Part shown: in pieces, positions 56,305-64,000 of the stretch | How the letters are laid out: every line of letters begins with the position of its first letter | Numbering within the stretch: position 1 is the first letter of the stretch | DNA from: DASYHS01 sp035998295 | GTDB lineage: Bacteria; Pseudomonadota; Alphaproteobacteria; Azospirillales; Azospirillaceae | Assembly: GCF_035998295.1 (NCBI RefSeq) | Contig: NZ_DASYHS010000224.1 | Span: forward strand, 1-64,000 | Reading direction: 5' to 3' | DNA: 64,000 nucleotides | The notes under the pieces: generated by a model | Told to the model about the DNA's origin: nothing | The model's input: the letters and a program-made list of their open reading frames with translations, nothing else | Databases searched by the model: none | Translations under genes and position numbers: made by a program

Positions 56305-57779
56305 GGGCGCACTCCTTTCATGGCCGCCGGGGATGGCAGGGACCCGGCCTCCAGCGAGGCGACGGGGTGGGCGCAGTAGTCGGCCGCATAGTAGGCGGAC
56401 GGCCGGTGATTGCCGCTGGCGCCGATCCCGCCGAAGGGAGCCGCGCTCGAAGCCCCGGTCAGCGGCCGGTTCCAGTTCACGATCCCGGCGCGGGCCTTGA
56501 GCCTGAACCGCTGCCAAAGGCGCTCGTCATCCGACACCAGCCCCGAGGCGAGGCCGAAGCGGGTACGGTTGGCCTCGGCGACCGCGGCGTCGAAATCGTC
56601 CACCCGGACGATCTGGAGCAGCGGGCCGAACAGCTCCTCGTCGGGGCGGTCCATGAGCGGGCCGACGTCGAGCAGGCCCGGCGACAGGAAAGGAAGCCCG
56701 GTGCGCAGCCGCTCCATCGGCTGCAGCACCACGGCTCCGCCCGAGACCAGCCGATCCTGGGCGGCGAGCAGACCGTCGGCGACGGCGTTCGAGATCACCG
56801 GCCCCATGAACGGCGTCTCCGGGCCGTCGAACGGGCCGATCACGAGGCGCCCAGCCAGGTCCAGCACGCAATCCAGCAGCCGGTCGCCTCGCGCGTCCCG
56901 CGGCACGATCAGCCGCCGTGCGCAGGTGCAGCGCTGGCCGGCGGTCAGGAAGGCCGACTGCACCACCAGCGCCGCAGCCGCCTCGACGTCGGCGACGTCC
57001 CAGACGACCAGCGGGTTGTTGCCGCCCATCTCCAGGGCGAGGATGCGGTCCGGCCGCCCGGCGAAGCGGCGGTGCAGCAGTTCCCCGGTCGAGGCGCTGC
57101 CGGTGAAGAACAGACCGTCGATACCGTCGTGGTCCGCAAGTGCCGCCCCGGTCTCCCGCCCGCCCTGCACCAGGGTCAGCACGCCGTCCGGCAGGCCGGC
57201 CTCCACCCAGCACTCGACCATGTGCTCGGCGACCATGGGCGTCAGCTCGCTCGGCTTGAGCACCACGGCGTTGCCTGCGATCAGGGCGGGAACGACATGG
57301 CCGTTCGGCAGGTGTCCCGGAAAGTTGTAGGGACCGAACACGGCGACGACGCCGTGCGGCCGATGGCGCAGGACGGCCGTTCCGCCGCCCGGCGCCGCCG
57401 ATGCCCGCTCACCCGTGCGCTCGTGATATGCCGCGACCGAGATCGCGACCTTGCCGATCATGGAGGCGACCTCGGTCTCGGCCTCCCACGACGGCTTTCC
57501 GGTCTCGCGCGAGATCGCGTGCGCCAGCGCGTCGCGGCGCGCCTCCAGCACGCCGCGATACCTCTCGGCGAGCGCGGTGCGCTCCTCCGCCGGCCGCGCG
57601 GCCCAGTCCTCGAAGGCCCGCCGCGCCGCGGTCACCGCGAGGTCCACGTCGCCATCGTCCGCCGTGCGGGCGCGCCAGACCTCCCGGCCCGTGGCAGGGT
57701 CGAACGAGGCGAGCTCGGGGCCGTGCCCCTCCCGCCAGCCGGCCTGGGGTCCACCGACGAACAGCGCGCGACGCATCAT
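56301..57779 (-). CDS. astD: Succinylglutamate semialdehyde dehydrogenase
   Basis: 492 residues (the same as E. coli AstD) from the ATG at 57779 overlapping the astA stop. Aldehyde dehydrogenase motifs: F-G-P-Y-N-F-P near residue 155, F-F-T-G-S near 222, E-M-G-G-N-N-P near 250 and catalytic Cys in G-Q-R-C-T-C-A. It oxidises succinylglutamate semialdehyde with NAD. Confidence 0.93.
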   Translation of the reverse strand: MMRRALFVGGPQAGWREGHGPELASFDPATGREVWRARTADDGDVDLAVTAARRAFEDWAARPAEERTALAERYRGVLEARRDALAHAISRETGKPSWEAETEVASMIGKVAISVAAYHERTGERASAAPGGGTAVLRHRPHGVVAVFGPYNFPGHLPNGHVVPALIAGNAVVLKPSELTPMVAEHMVECWVEAGLPDGVLTLVQGGRETGAALADHDGIDGLFFTGSASTGELLHRRFAGRPDRILALEMGGNNPLVVWDVADVEAAAALVVQSAFLTAGQRCTCARRLIVPRDARGDRLLDCVLDLAGRLVIGPFDGPETPFMGPVISNAVADGLLAAQDRLVSGGAVVLQPMERLRTGLPFLSPGLLDVGPLMDRPDEELFGPLLQIVRVDDFDAAVAEANRTRFGLASGLVSDDERLWQRFRLKARAGIVNWNRPLTGASSAAPFGGIGASGNHRPSAYYAADYCAHPVASLEAGSLPSPAAMKGVRP

Positions 57780-58825
57780 GCCTTCATCTCCTCGGCCACT
57801 ATCCGGATCCTGTCGCCGGCGCCGACGCCCAGACGCCGGGCGGCCCCCGCATCCATGTCGATCCTGCCGTCGTCGCGCAGCCGGACGAGGGTCCGGGCCA
57901 CGCGGAAGCCTTCCATGTCCACCGTCGCAGCCAGATGCGGCACGAGGCCGTCCCGCGCGGAGGCCAGCCCGGCGATCTCGACCTCCCGGCTCTCCCGCAC
58001 GGTGCGGATGTCGTCGCGGCGCACGTCGACCACCGGACCGGCATCGAAGATGTCCACGGCCCGGCCGAACCGGAATCCCTCGCTCTCGAGCAGGCGCAGC
58101 GCCGGCCGTGCCGCCTCGTGCGGCCGGCCGATCGCGTCCTGCGCATTCTTCGGCAGCAGGTCGACATAGATCGGGTGCTTGGGCATCAGGTCGGCGATGA
58201 ACTGACTGTTGCCGAGCCCGCTCAGCAGGTCGGCCCGTTCGAACGACATGCGGAAGAAATGCCGGCCGATCGCTTCCCAGAAGGGCGGACGCCCGTCGGC
58301 ATCCTGCCAGCCCCGGATCTCGGCCAGCACCAGTTCGGGAAAACGCCGGCGGAAGCCCGCCATCATCAGGTAGCGGCAGCGCGCCAGCAGCCCCCCGTTG
58401 CCATGCCGGCGGTAGCCCGGCGCCAGATACAATGTGCCGACCTCGGTCGCCCCTGCATAGTCGTTGACGAGCTGGAGGATCCGGGTGTCGACCTTGACGC
58501 CCAGATCGGCGGAGGCCTTGGTCAACGTCAGGATGCGATAGCTGTAGAACGCCTTGCTGAGCCCGACCCCGGCGAAGATGCCGCTGGTCCCGACGACCGA
58601 ACCCGTCGCCGCATCCTCCAGGACCATCAGGTAGCAGTCGCCGTCGGCCTCCTCCGCCCGGCTCGAGAATGCCGCGAGCGAGCGCTCGATCCTCAAGCCG
58701 AGCGCCTGGCCGCAGGCCGGCAGCGTCGTGAGCCCCGTCCCCGTACCCTCGGCGAGCCGGATCAGTCCCGGCAAGTCGTCGCGCCGAACGGGGCGGACCA
58801 CCACGTCGTCGCCAAGGACCGTCAT
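57776..58825 (-). CDS. astA: Arginine N-succinyltransferase
   Basis: 349 residues, ATG at 58825 overlapping the upstream hydrolase stop. GNAT-fold AstA/AruG family: V-R-P-V-R-R-D-D-L-P-G-L, T-L-P near 35, Y-R-I-L-T-L-T near 96, L-A-E-I-R-G and D-G-R-P-P-F-W-E-A-I-G-R-H-F-F near 175-190. It transfers succinyl from succinyl-CoA to arginine (or ornithine). First committed enzyme of the AST route in this operon. Confidence 0.94.
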   Translation of the reverse strand: MTVLGDDVVVRPVRRDDLPGLIRLAEGTGTGLTTLPACGQALGLRIERSLAAFSSRAEEADGDCYLMVLEDAATGSVVGTSGIFAGVGLSKAFYSYRILTLTKASADLGVKVDTRILQLVNDYAGATEVGTLYLAPGYRRHGNGGLLARCRYLMMAGFRRRFPELVLAEIRGWQDADGRPPFWEAIGRHFFRMSFERADLLSGLGNSQFIADLMPKHPIYVDLLPKNAQDAIGRPHEAARPALRLLESEGFRFGRAVDIFDAGPVVDVRRDDIRTVRESREVEIAGLASARDGLVPHLAATVDMEGFRVARTLVRLRDDGRIDMDAGAARRLGVGAGDRIRIVAEEMKA

Positions 58826-60042
58826 ATCCGCTCTCCCGCGCCGGCACGCATCAGCATCAATGCGCTCAACTTCGCGCGCTCGGCCAGGCTGTCCAGGCGA
58901 ACGAACTCGTCCGCGCTGTGAATGGAACCGCCACGGGCGCCGAGCGTATCGACATTGGGGAGGCCTGCCGCCGCGAGGTTATTGCCGTCGCAGCACCCTC
59001 CGGTGTCCCGCCAGCCGACCGGGATCCCGAGATCCGCGCCGAGCCTCCCGACCCACTCCATCAGCCGCCGCGTAGCCCCGTCGCGCGGCTTCGGCGGCCG
59101 GTTGAATCCGCCGTGAAGCTCGGCCCGGATACCGTCCCGGTTCCGCAGGCGCCCGGTGACCGCTTCCAGCTCCGCCGCCGCCCAGCTCGCGTCGGCCGGC
59201 TCGGCGACGCGGACATTGAACCGAAGCAGCGCCAGATCGGGCACGACGTTGACCGGGCCCCCACCCTCTATCCGGCCCGGATTGAAGGTAACCCCCGGCC
59301 GGCGGCCGTTGAGCGCGTCGATCTCGCCGACCGCCGCGGCCAGTGCGGTCAGGGCGTTGCGCCCGCGTTCGAAGTCACGGCCGGCATGGGCGGCGCGCCC
59401 GCGCACGACCAGGGTGAAGTTGCCGCTGCCCTTGCGGGCGCCGGCCATGGTCCCGTCCTCCAGCGCCGGCTCGAACAGCATGCCGAACTCGGCGCCCCTG
59501 GCGGCCGTGGCGAGCACCGGCGCGGAAGCGAGCGAACCGGTCTCCTCGTCCGGGTTCAGCACGACGCGCCAGCCGAGACCACCCGCAAAGGGGCTGCGCT
59601 CCAGTGCCGCCAGTGCGTACAGCATCACCACGATACCGCCCTTGGCGTCGGCGACCCCTGGCCCGTTCAGGGTATCCGGGTCGAGGCGGCGGCAATGCTG
59701 GAAAGGATGATCGATGCCGTAGACCGTGTCGTAATGTATCGCCAGCAGCACCTGCCGGGGTGCCTCCTGCCGGCGGGTGAAACGCAGCAGGTCGCCATGG
59801 CGGACCTCCCGCGGCTCGCCATCGGCGCCGATCACGCTCACCGGCGGCAGCGGAACGCGCTCCGCCGCCCCGCCCAGCGGAGCGAAGGCGCATGTCAGCT
59901 CGTCCGCCATCCTCTCCAGGCCGGCGATGTTCGCGGTGCCCGAGCCGATCTCGGCCCAGGCTTCGACCAGTGCCGCCATTCCGCCCGCCTCGCCGTCGAG
60001 CCAGTCGAGGTACGGTCGGTATCGTGCCATGTCCGCGTCCAT
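58822..60042 (-). CDS. M20-family metallohydrolase of the AST operon
   Basis: 406 residues. M20/ArgE/DapE/CPG2 zinc hydrolase: I-H-Y-D-T-V-Y near 98, G-V-A-D-A-K-G-G near 128, N-P-D-E-E-T-G-S near 165 with the catalytic Glu, and G-G-S-I-H-S near 380. It overlaps the astA start by four bases (ATGA), so it is translationally coupled to astA. Such hydrolases are known companions of ast genes in several Proteobacteria; the natural substrate is not established. It may hydrolyse an acylated amino acid that feeds the pathway. Confidence 0.86.
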   Translation of the reverse strand: MDADMARYRPYLDWLDGEAGGMAALVEAWAEIGSGTANIAGLERMADELTCAFAPLGGAAERVPLPPVSVIGADGEPREVRHGDLLRFTRRQEAPRQVLLAIHYDTVYGIDHPFQHCRRLDPDTLNGPGVADAKGGIVVMLYALAALERSPFAGGLGWRVVLNPDEETGSLASAPVLATAARGAEFGMLFEPALEDGTMAGARKGSGNFTLVVRGRAAHAGRDFERGRNALTALAAAVGEIDALNGRRPGVTFNPGRIEGGGPVNVVPDLALLRFNVRVAEPADASWAAAELEAVTGRLRNRDGIRAELHGGFNRPPKPRDGATRRLMEWVGRLGADLGIPVGWRDTGGCCDGNNLAAAGLPNVDTLGARGGSIHSADEFVRLDSLAERAKLSALMLMRAGAGERI

Positions 60043-60239
60043 GCCCGGCCAGCTCCCCTCGTTCGGACCTTCTATGATTATGGCGCGCGGTTCGCCGCAG
60101 GAGCTTCCGAAGGACAGGCGCGGGACCGCGCGGTCCTGCCTCCGCGGCCCGGTGCGGCAGAATGTTGTGCGGGCGACGGGTCCTGCCGGCGACAGGCACC
60201 CGGTTGCGGGGGCGCCCCGGGTGCCGCATGGTTCACCCC

Positions 60240-61217
60240 ATGATCCGAGCCGTGATACGGGCCTTCGGCCCAGCCCCCGAAACCGTGCGCATCGAACCCT
60301 ACGAGCCGCCGCCGCTCGATGGCGGAATGGTCCGCGTGCGCATGATCGCCAGCGCCATCAACCCCTCCGACATCGTCACGATATCCGGCGCCTACGCGAC
60401 CCGGACCCCGCTCCCCTTCGTTCCCGGTTTCGAGGGCGTGGGCGTCGTCGAGGCGGTGGCCGCGGACGTCACCGGGCTTGCCGTCGGCGACCGGGTGCTG
60501 CCGGTCGGCAGTGCCGGCGCATGGCAGGAGGTGAAGACGACCGAGGCGCGCTGGTGCTTCCGCGTCCCGGATGCCCTGTCGGACGAACGGGCCGCGACCG
60601 GCTACATCAACCCGCTGACGGCCTGGGTGATGCTGAACGAGCGCGCGGGCCAGGCGCCGGGCGCGAGGGTCGTCGTGAATGCGGCCGGATCGGCGATCGG
60701 GCGCATCCTGATCCGCATGGCCAACCGGCGCGGGGTCGAACCGGTGGCGCTCGTGCGTAGCTCCGCGGCACACGCGCTGCTGGAGGGGCTCGGCGTCGCG
60801 GCGGTGCTGAACTCCTCCTGCCCCGATCTGGGGGCGCGGCTCGCCGAGGCTTCCGGCGGCCGGGGCTACGATCTGGCTCTGGACGCCGTCGGCGGCGGGG
60901 AGGGGGCCATCCTCGCCCTGGCTCTGCGCCCGGGCGGCCGGATGATCCATTACGGCCTCCTGTCCGGCCAGCCCCTTCCCCCCGGCCTGCCGGCCCGACG
61001 GCAAGACGTCGTGCTGGAATATTTCTGGCTGCGCAACTGGGTACATGCCGCCGGCCGTGAGACGATGGAGCGCGGCCTTGCCGCCGTGTGGGACCTTGCC
61101 ATCGACGGCGTCGCCGCCTCGGCGATCGAGGCACGCTATTCTCTGCCGGCCGTGACAGACGCCCTCGTTCACGATGGTCGGCCGGGCCGCAACGGCAAGG
61201 TCCTGATCACGCTCTGA
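60240..61217 (+). CDS. Zinc-free quinone oxidoreductase/enoyl reductase (MDR)
   Basis: 325 residues from the ATG at 60240; an in-frame ATG at 60228 is also possible. MDR fold without zinc ligands: A-S-A-I-N-P-S-D near residue 38, F-V-P-G-F-E-G-V-G near 61, and an NADPH site V-N-A-A-G-S-A-I-G-R near 145. It resembles mitochondrial 2-enoyl thioester reductase/QOR proteins. It stands alone, divergent from the M20-ast operon. Substrate uncertain. Confidence 0.85.
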   Translation: MIRAVIRAFGPAPETVRIEPYEPPPLDGGMVRVRMIASAINPSDIVTISGAYATRTPLPFVPGFEGVGVVEAVAADVTGLAVGDRVLPVGSAGAWQEVKTTEARWCFRVPDALSDERAATGYINPLTAWVMLNERAGQAPGARVVVNAAGSAIGRILIRMANRRGVEPVALVRSSAAHALLEGLGVAAVLNSSCPDLGARLAEASGGRGYDLALDAVGGGEGAILALALRPGGRMIHYGLLSGQPLPPGLPARRQDVVLEYFWLRNWVHAAGRETMERGLAAVWDLAIDGVAASAIEARYSLPAVTDALVHDGRPGRNGKVLITL

Positions 61218-61344
61218 GCATTTCCGGAAAGGAATTCAGGATCAGACCGCGGCACGGGACGTTGAACGCGTGCGGCAGGGGCGGCACCCCCGGCCGAGGA
61301 CGGCGCGCCATAATGGGCGCCGTCGCGATCGTCTCGGAGATGAC

Positions 61345-62082
61345 ATGCCCGTCCTGACCGCCGCATCGGTCCTGGTGTTCGTCCTGGTCCATCTGTTCGT
61401 CGGCAAGCTCCGTCTCCTGGAAGGGGTACCGCGCAGCCGCTGGCTGTCGCTGGCGGGAGGCGTCGCCGTCGCGTACGTGTTCCTGCACATCCTCCCGGAA
61501 CTGAGCCTCCACCAGCGGGGCATCGAGGAACGGGGCAGCACGGCGGACACCAGCCTGCTGGAAACCGAGATCTACGCGATCGCCCTGGCCGGGCTGGCCG
61601 TATTCTACGGCCTCGAGCGCCGCGTGCGCGGTTCGCGCGCGCAGAGGCAGGCCCGTAGCGGCGAGGACAGGCCCGAGGCCGGGGCGTTTTGGCTGCACAT
61701 CAGCTCCTTCGCCGTCTACAACGTCCTGATCGGGTACCTTCTGCTCCACGGGGAGACGTTCGGCGCATGGCCGCTGGCGACCTACACGATCGCCATGGCG
61801 CTGCATTTCCTGACCAACGATTTCGGCCTGCGCCAGGACTACAAGTCCGCCTACGACCGGACCGCCCGCTGGGTGATCGCCGGAGCCGTCGTCGCCGGAT
61901 GGCTCGCCGGCCTCATGGTCGAGGTGTCCGAAACCGCCGTGGCGATGCTCTTCGCCTTCCTGTCCGGCAGCGTCATCCTCAACGTCCTCAAGGAGGAACT
62001 CCCGGAGGAACGCAAGAGCCGGTTCCTGCCCTTCGCGGGCGGGGTGGCCGGCTACGGGCTCCTCCTGCTGCTGGTCGGCTGA
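61345..62082 (+). CDS. Multi-spanning membrane protein, ZIP-like
   Basis: 245 residues from the ATG at 61345. Seven hydrophobic segments; the fourth and fifth carry H-I-S-S-F-A-V-Y-N and A-L-H-F-L-T-N-D-F, and a loop has E-E-L-P-E-E. The arrangement resembles ZIP metal transporters, but the H-N-x-x-E motif is not clear, so I give only a cautious label. Unknown function. Confidence 0.6.
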   Translation: MPVLTAASVLVFVLVHLFVGKLRLLEGVPRSRWLSLAGGVAVAYVFLHILPELSLHQRGIEERGSTADTSLLETEIYAIALAGLAVFYGLERRVRGSRAQRQARSGEDRPEAGAFWLHISSFAVYNVLIGYLLLHGETFGAWPLATYTIAMALHFLTNDFGLRQDYKSAYDRTARWVIAGAVVAGWLAGLMVEVSETAVAMLFAFLSGSVILNVLKEELPEERKSRFLPFAGGVAGYGLLLLLVG

Positions 62083-62188
62083 CCACCGGACCGGGCCCGC
62101 CTTGACGTCCGGCGTAATCGACGCGGGAGCCCCGCCCGTCGAGAATTCGCCGGCCCGGATGATCGGGCAACCGGAAAGGAGACCTGCC

Positions 62189-62554
62189 ATGGCCGATGCC
62201 GTGACAATCGCCGAGCGCTACGTCGCACTATGGAACGAGACGGACCCGGCACGACGCCGCGCGCTGCTGGCCCGTGCGTGGGTCGAGGACGGAACCTACG
62301 TCGATCCGCTGATGCAGGGCCAAGGGCACGATCAGATCGACGCGCTGGTCGGAGCCGTGCACGCGCGCTTCCCCGGCCTGCGTTTCGCAGTCAAGGGGAC
62401 GCCGGACGGATACGGCGATCGCGTACGCTTTTCCTGGACCCTCGGCCCGGAAGGCGGCGAAAGCCTGGTCGAAGGCACCGATTTCGCCATCCTGGACGGC
62501 GACCGCCTGAAGAGCGTGACGGGGTTCCTGGACAAGGTCCCTGCCGTCGCGTGA
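62189..62554 (+). CDS. SnoaL/NTF2-like protein
   Basis: 121 residues, ATG at 62189 after AAAGGAG. A small cone-shaped NTF2 fold: W-N-E-T-D near residue 15, W-V-E-D-G-T-Y-V-D-P near 30 and the C-terminal G-T-D-F-A-I-L-D-G-D-R-L-K-S-V-T-G-F-L-D. The family includes isomerases, cyclases and binding proteins; nothing fixes a function here. It converges with the lipocalin-like gene. Confidence 0.82.
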   Translation: MADAVTIAERYVALWNETDPARRRALLARAWVEDGTYVDPLMQGQGHDQIDALVGAVHARFPGLRFAVKGTPDGYGDRVRFSWTLGPEGGESLVEGTDFAILDGDRLKSVTGFLDKVPAVA

Positions 62555-62557
62555 ACC

Positions 62558-62613
62558 GGCCCCGCAGCCGATGGCCGAGGGGCCGCGGCTGCGGGGCCAT
62601 CGGCTGCGGGGCC
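62558..62613. terminator. Perfect 19-bp inverted repeat between convergent genes
   Basis: 62558-62576 pairs perfectly with 62595-62613 (18-base loop that is itself GC-rich). It starts three bases after the SnoaL-like stop, and the convergent gene stops at 62637. It is likely to act as a bidirectional terminator although T-tracts are lacking. Confidence 0.6.
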
Positions 62614-62636
62614 GCCGGGCCGTCTCCGACGGTCGG

Positions 62637-63173
62637 TCAGACCCTGGTGAACTCCATGATCCAGTTGGTTTCCCAGCTTTCCCCGCCGTCGGGCGAGAAG
62701 GCCTGCTCCCATCTGCAGGCGGTGGCGCTTGAACTCGACCAGAGGAAGCGAACCCGGATGGACCGGCCACGGAAGGTGTCGTCGGCATAGAAGACGCCGC
62801 GGCCGTCGTCGAAGCCGCCGACCATCGGCGGATCGAGGGCCTCGGGCATCCGGCTGTCCACCCAGTAGATGAACCATCGTCCTTTCTCGGGGTCGAACAG
62901 GCGCAAGGTCACGGCCAGGTAAGGATCGTTCGGCAGGTCGATCCGGTTCTCGTCCATGTTGCCGTTTCCGCCCAGGATCTTGCGCGCGGTCGTCGTGCCG
63001 CCGAACTCGTCCCATTCGGTGCTGCCGGTCAGCCGCTCCTCGAGCCTTCGGTGGCGTACCCGCCACTCGCCGATCAGGAAATCGAAATCGCCGGCGCCGG
63101 TCCGCACCGGCATGCCGCCGTGGCTCTCCGCCAGGCTCGTGGTGTCGTCGGGACGCGCCATCCCAGCCTCCAT
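62637..63173 (-). CDS. Lipocalin-like/DUF1579-type protein
   Basis: 178 residues (ATG at 63173, alternative at 63161). Starts with F-D-F-L-I-G-E-W-R-V-R-H-R, the opening of DUF1579-like beta-barrels, and ends with W-E-T-N-W-I-M-E-F. Family function is unknown, with a small-ligand-binding barrel likely. It is divergent from the WYL regulator (78-base gap) and may be its target. Confidence 0.75.
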   Translation of the reverse strand: MEAGMARPDDTTSLAESHGGMPVRTGAGDFDFLIGEWRVRHRRLEERLTGSTEWDEFGGTTTARKILGGNGNMDENRIDLPNDPYLAVTLRLFDPEKGRWFIYWVDSRMPEALDPPMVGGFDDGRGVFYADDTFRGRSIRVRFLWSSSSATACRWEQAFSPDGGESWETNWIMEFTRV

Positions 63174-63251
63174 TCGATGAAAATGCGACGGGATGATGCA
63201 TCGTCATGACTGCCATCCCATGTCAGGTAAAACCGGCTATGGTCGATTTTC

Positions 63252-64000
63252 ATGAGCTCCGGCCGTCTCCTCTCGATCCTCCTGCTGCTGCAGACGCGCG
63301 GCCGCCTGACCGCACGCGCCCTCGCCGACGAGGTCGAGGTTTCGGTGCGGACGATCTACCGCGACATCGACCAGCTCAGCGCCGCCGGCGTCCCGGTCTA
63401 CGCGGAAAAGGGACACAATGGCGGGTTCCAGCTTCTGGAGGGCTATCGTACCCGCCTCACCGGCCTCGACACCCGGGAGGCCGAGGCCCTGTTCCTCGCC
63501 GGCCTGCCGGGACCGGCCGCCGAACTCGGCCTGGGGGAGGCGATGGCCCAGGCCCGGTTGAAGCTGTTGGCCGCTCTGCCCGAGGCTACGAGAAGCGACG
63601 CCGAGCGCATCGGCTCGCGCTTCCACCTGGACCCCGTCGGCTGGTTCCGGAAGGCCGAGCAGGTCGAGATGCTGCCCACCCTGGCCCTGGCGGTCTGGAC
63701 CGGCCGGTCGGTTCGCATGCGCTACGAGAGCTGGAAGGGCGAGGTCGAGCGTGACACGGACCCGCTCGGCCTCGTGCTCAAGGCGGGCTTCTGGTACCTG
63801 GTGGCCCGGGTCGGCGAACAGGTCCGCACGTACCGGGTGGGCGGCATCCTCGACATGGAGGTCGGCGAAAGGGTCTTCGAGCGGCCGGCCGGCTTCGACC
63901 TGGCCGCCCATTGGGCGCACTTCGCCAACGACTACGAGAACCGCATGCGCCAGGATCGCGCGGTGCTGCGGGCATCCCCCGGCGCACTGCGCGCGCTGGA
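63252..64000 (+). CDS. YafY-type HTH/WYL regulator, C-terminal end missing
   Basis: Starts at the ATG at 63252 and runs off the window. Residues 5-60 are an HTH-11 domain (L-L-S-I-L-L-L-L-Q-T-R-G-R-L-T-A-R-A-L-A) and about 130-215 a WYL domain (R-Y-E-S-W ... K-A-G-F-W-Y-L-V-A-R). YafY/DeoR-like regulators often control an adjacent divergent gene, here the lipocalin-like one. About 249 residues are visible of about 320 expected. Confidence 0.9.
   Translation, partial: MSSGRLLSILLLLQTRGRLTARALADEVEVSVRTIYRDIDQLSAAGVPVYAEKGHNGGFQLLEGYRTRLTGLDTREAEALFLAGLPGPAAELGLGEAMAQARLKLLAALPEATRSDAERIGSRFHLDPVGWFRKAEQVEMLPTLALAVWTGRSVRMRYESWKGEVERDTDPLGLVLKAGFWYLVARVGEQVRTYRVGGILDMEVGERVFERPAGFDLAAHWAHFANDYENRMRQDRAVLRASPGALRAL

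Noticed and set aside
61345..62082. Confident ZIP metal transporter
   Set aside because: Topology is similar but the metal-binding H-N-x-x-E motif is not evident, so the label was kept cautious.
1..64000. tRNA, rRNA or riboswitch genes
   Set aside because: No cloverleaf with T-psi-C/anticodon signature, rRNA-like segment or convincing riboswitch core was recognised by reading; a covariance-model search would be needed to exclude small RNAs.

Overview
The window is GC-rich (about 65-70% by eye), densely coded DNA. It looks like an alphaproteobacterial, Azospirillum/Skermanella-type chromosome or chromid: a fused TrpEG anthranilate synthase, Lrp-divergent catabolic operons, a TRAP transporter and a LuxR-type regulator. 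The organism is inferred from gene content and composition only.

Region 1 (about 0.5-17.2 kb) is the most exciting part. A LuxR-type regulator (542-1393) and a branched-chain 2-oxoacid dehydrogenase E1 pair with an Lrp regulator (1900-4764) flank a long minus-strand gene set (17061 down to 4825). Its core is a free-standing adenylation domain, a free-standing carrier protein, a SyrB2-like non-heme iron halogenase (H-Q-A in place of H-x-D/E), two type II thioesterases, an RraA-type aldolase-family protein, a branched-chain aminotransferase and a 2-isopropylmalate synthase lacking its leucine-feedback domain. A luciferase-type flavin monooxygenase and a ThiF-family adenylyltransferase follow, then an antiporter and an acetyltransferase. 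Two lux-type boxes lie in the region: a textbook one at 1616-1635, and one at 17172-17191 placed at about -41.5 from a plausible start of the big operon. I read this as a probably undescribed, quorum-sensing-linked cluster for a chlorinated branched-chain amino-acid-like metabolite with a candidate self-resistance enzyme.

Region 2 (17.5-19.8 kb) has a secreted cupin, a 2Fe-2S ferredoxin and its FAD reductase. Region 3 (19.9-26.3 kb) has a LysR regulator and an EamA exporter. A clearly AT-richer island follows, with a RidA-like protein and two tandem EPSP-synthase-like enzymes that have lost different catalytic residues. The second is cut by a complete IS5-type element (25403-26313) that marks the return to high GC.

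Region 4 (26.3-39.9 kb) is a second biosynthetic-looking locus: Sfp-type phosphopantetheinyl transferase, two alpha/beta hydrolases (one with a Cys nucleophile), acyl carrier protein, membrane desaturase and acyl-AMP ligase on the minus strand, then another ligase and an SDR. Divergent from these are two acyl-CoA dehydrogenases, a gamma-carbonic-anhydrase-like protein, a crotonase fused to a zinc ribbon and an unknown protein. The ligase-desaturase-ACP-hydrolase set resembles terminal-alkyne/polyyne cassettes.

Region 5 (40-64 kb) is mostly ordinary metabolism: a Gln-rich secreted protein, zinc alcohol dehydrogenase, ilvD, a thioester-reductase-like SDR, a DctPQM TRAP transporter, a DUF3892-like protein, ilvC, trpEG, and an arginine succinyltransferase locus (astA-astD-astB with an M20 hydrolase; a desuccinylase-like gene and Lrp regulator converge on it). 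A quinone oxidoreductase, a membrane protein, a SnoaL-like protein, a lipocalin-like protein and a truncated WYL regulator end the window. No rRNA, tRNA or CRISPR array was recognised.
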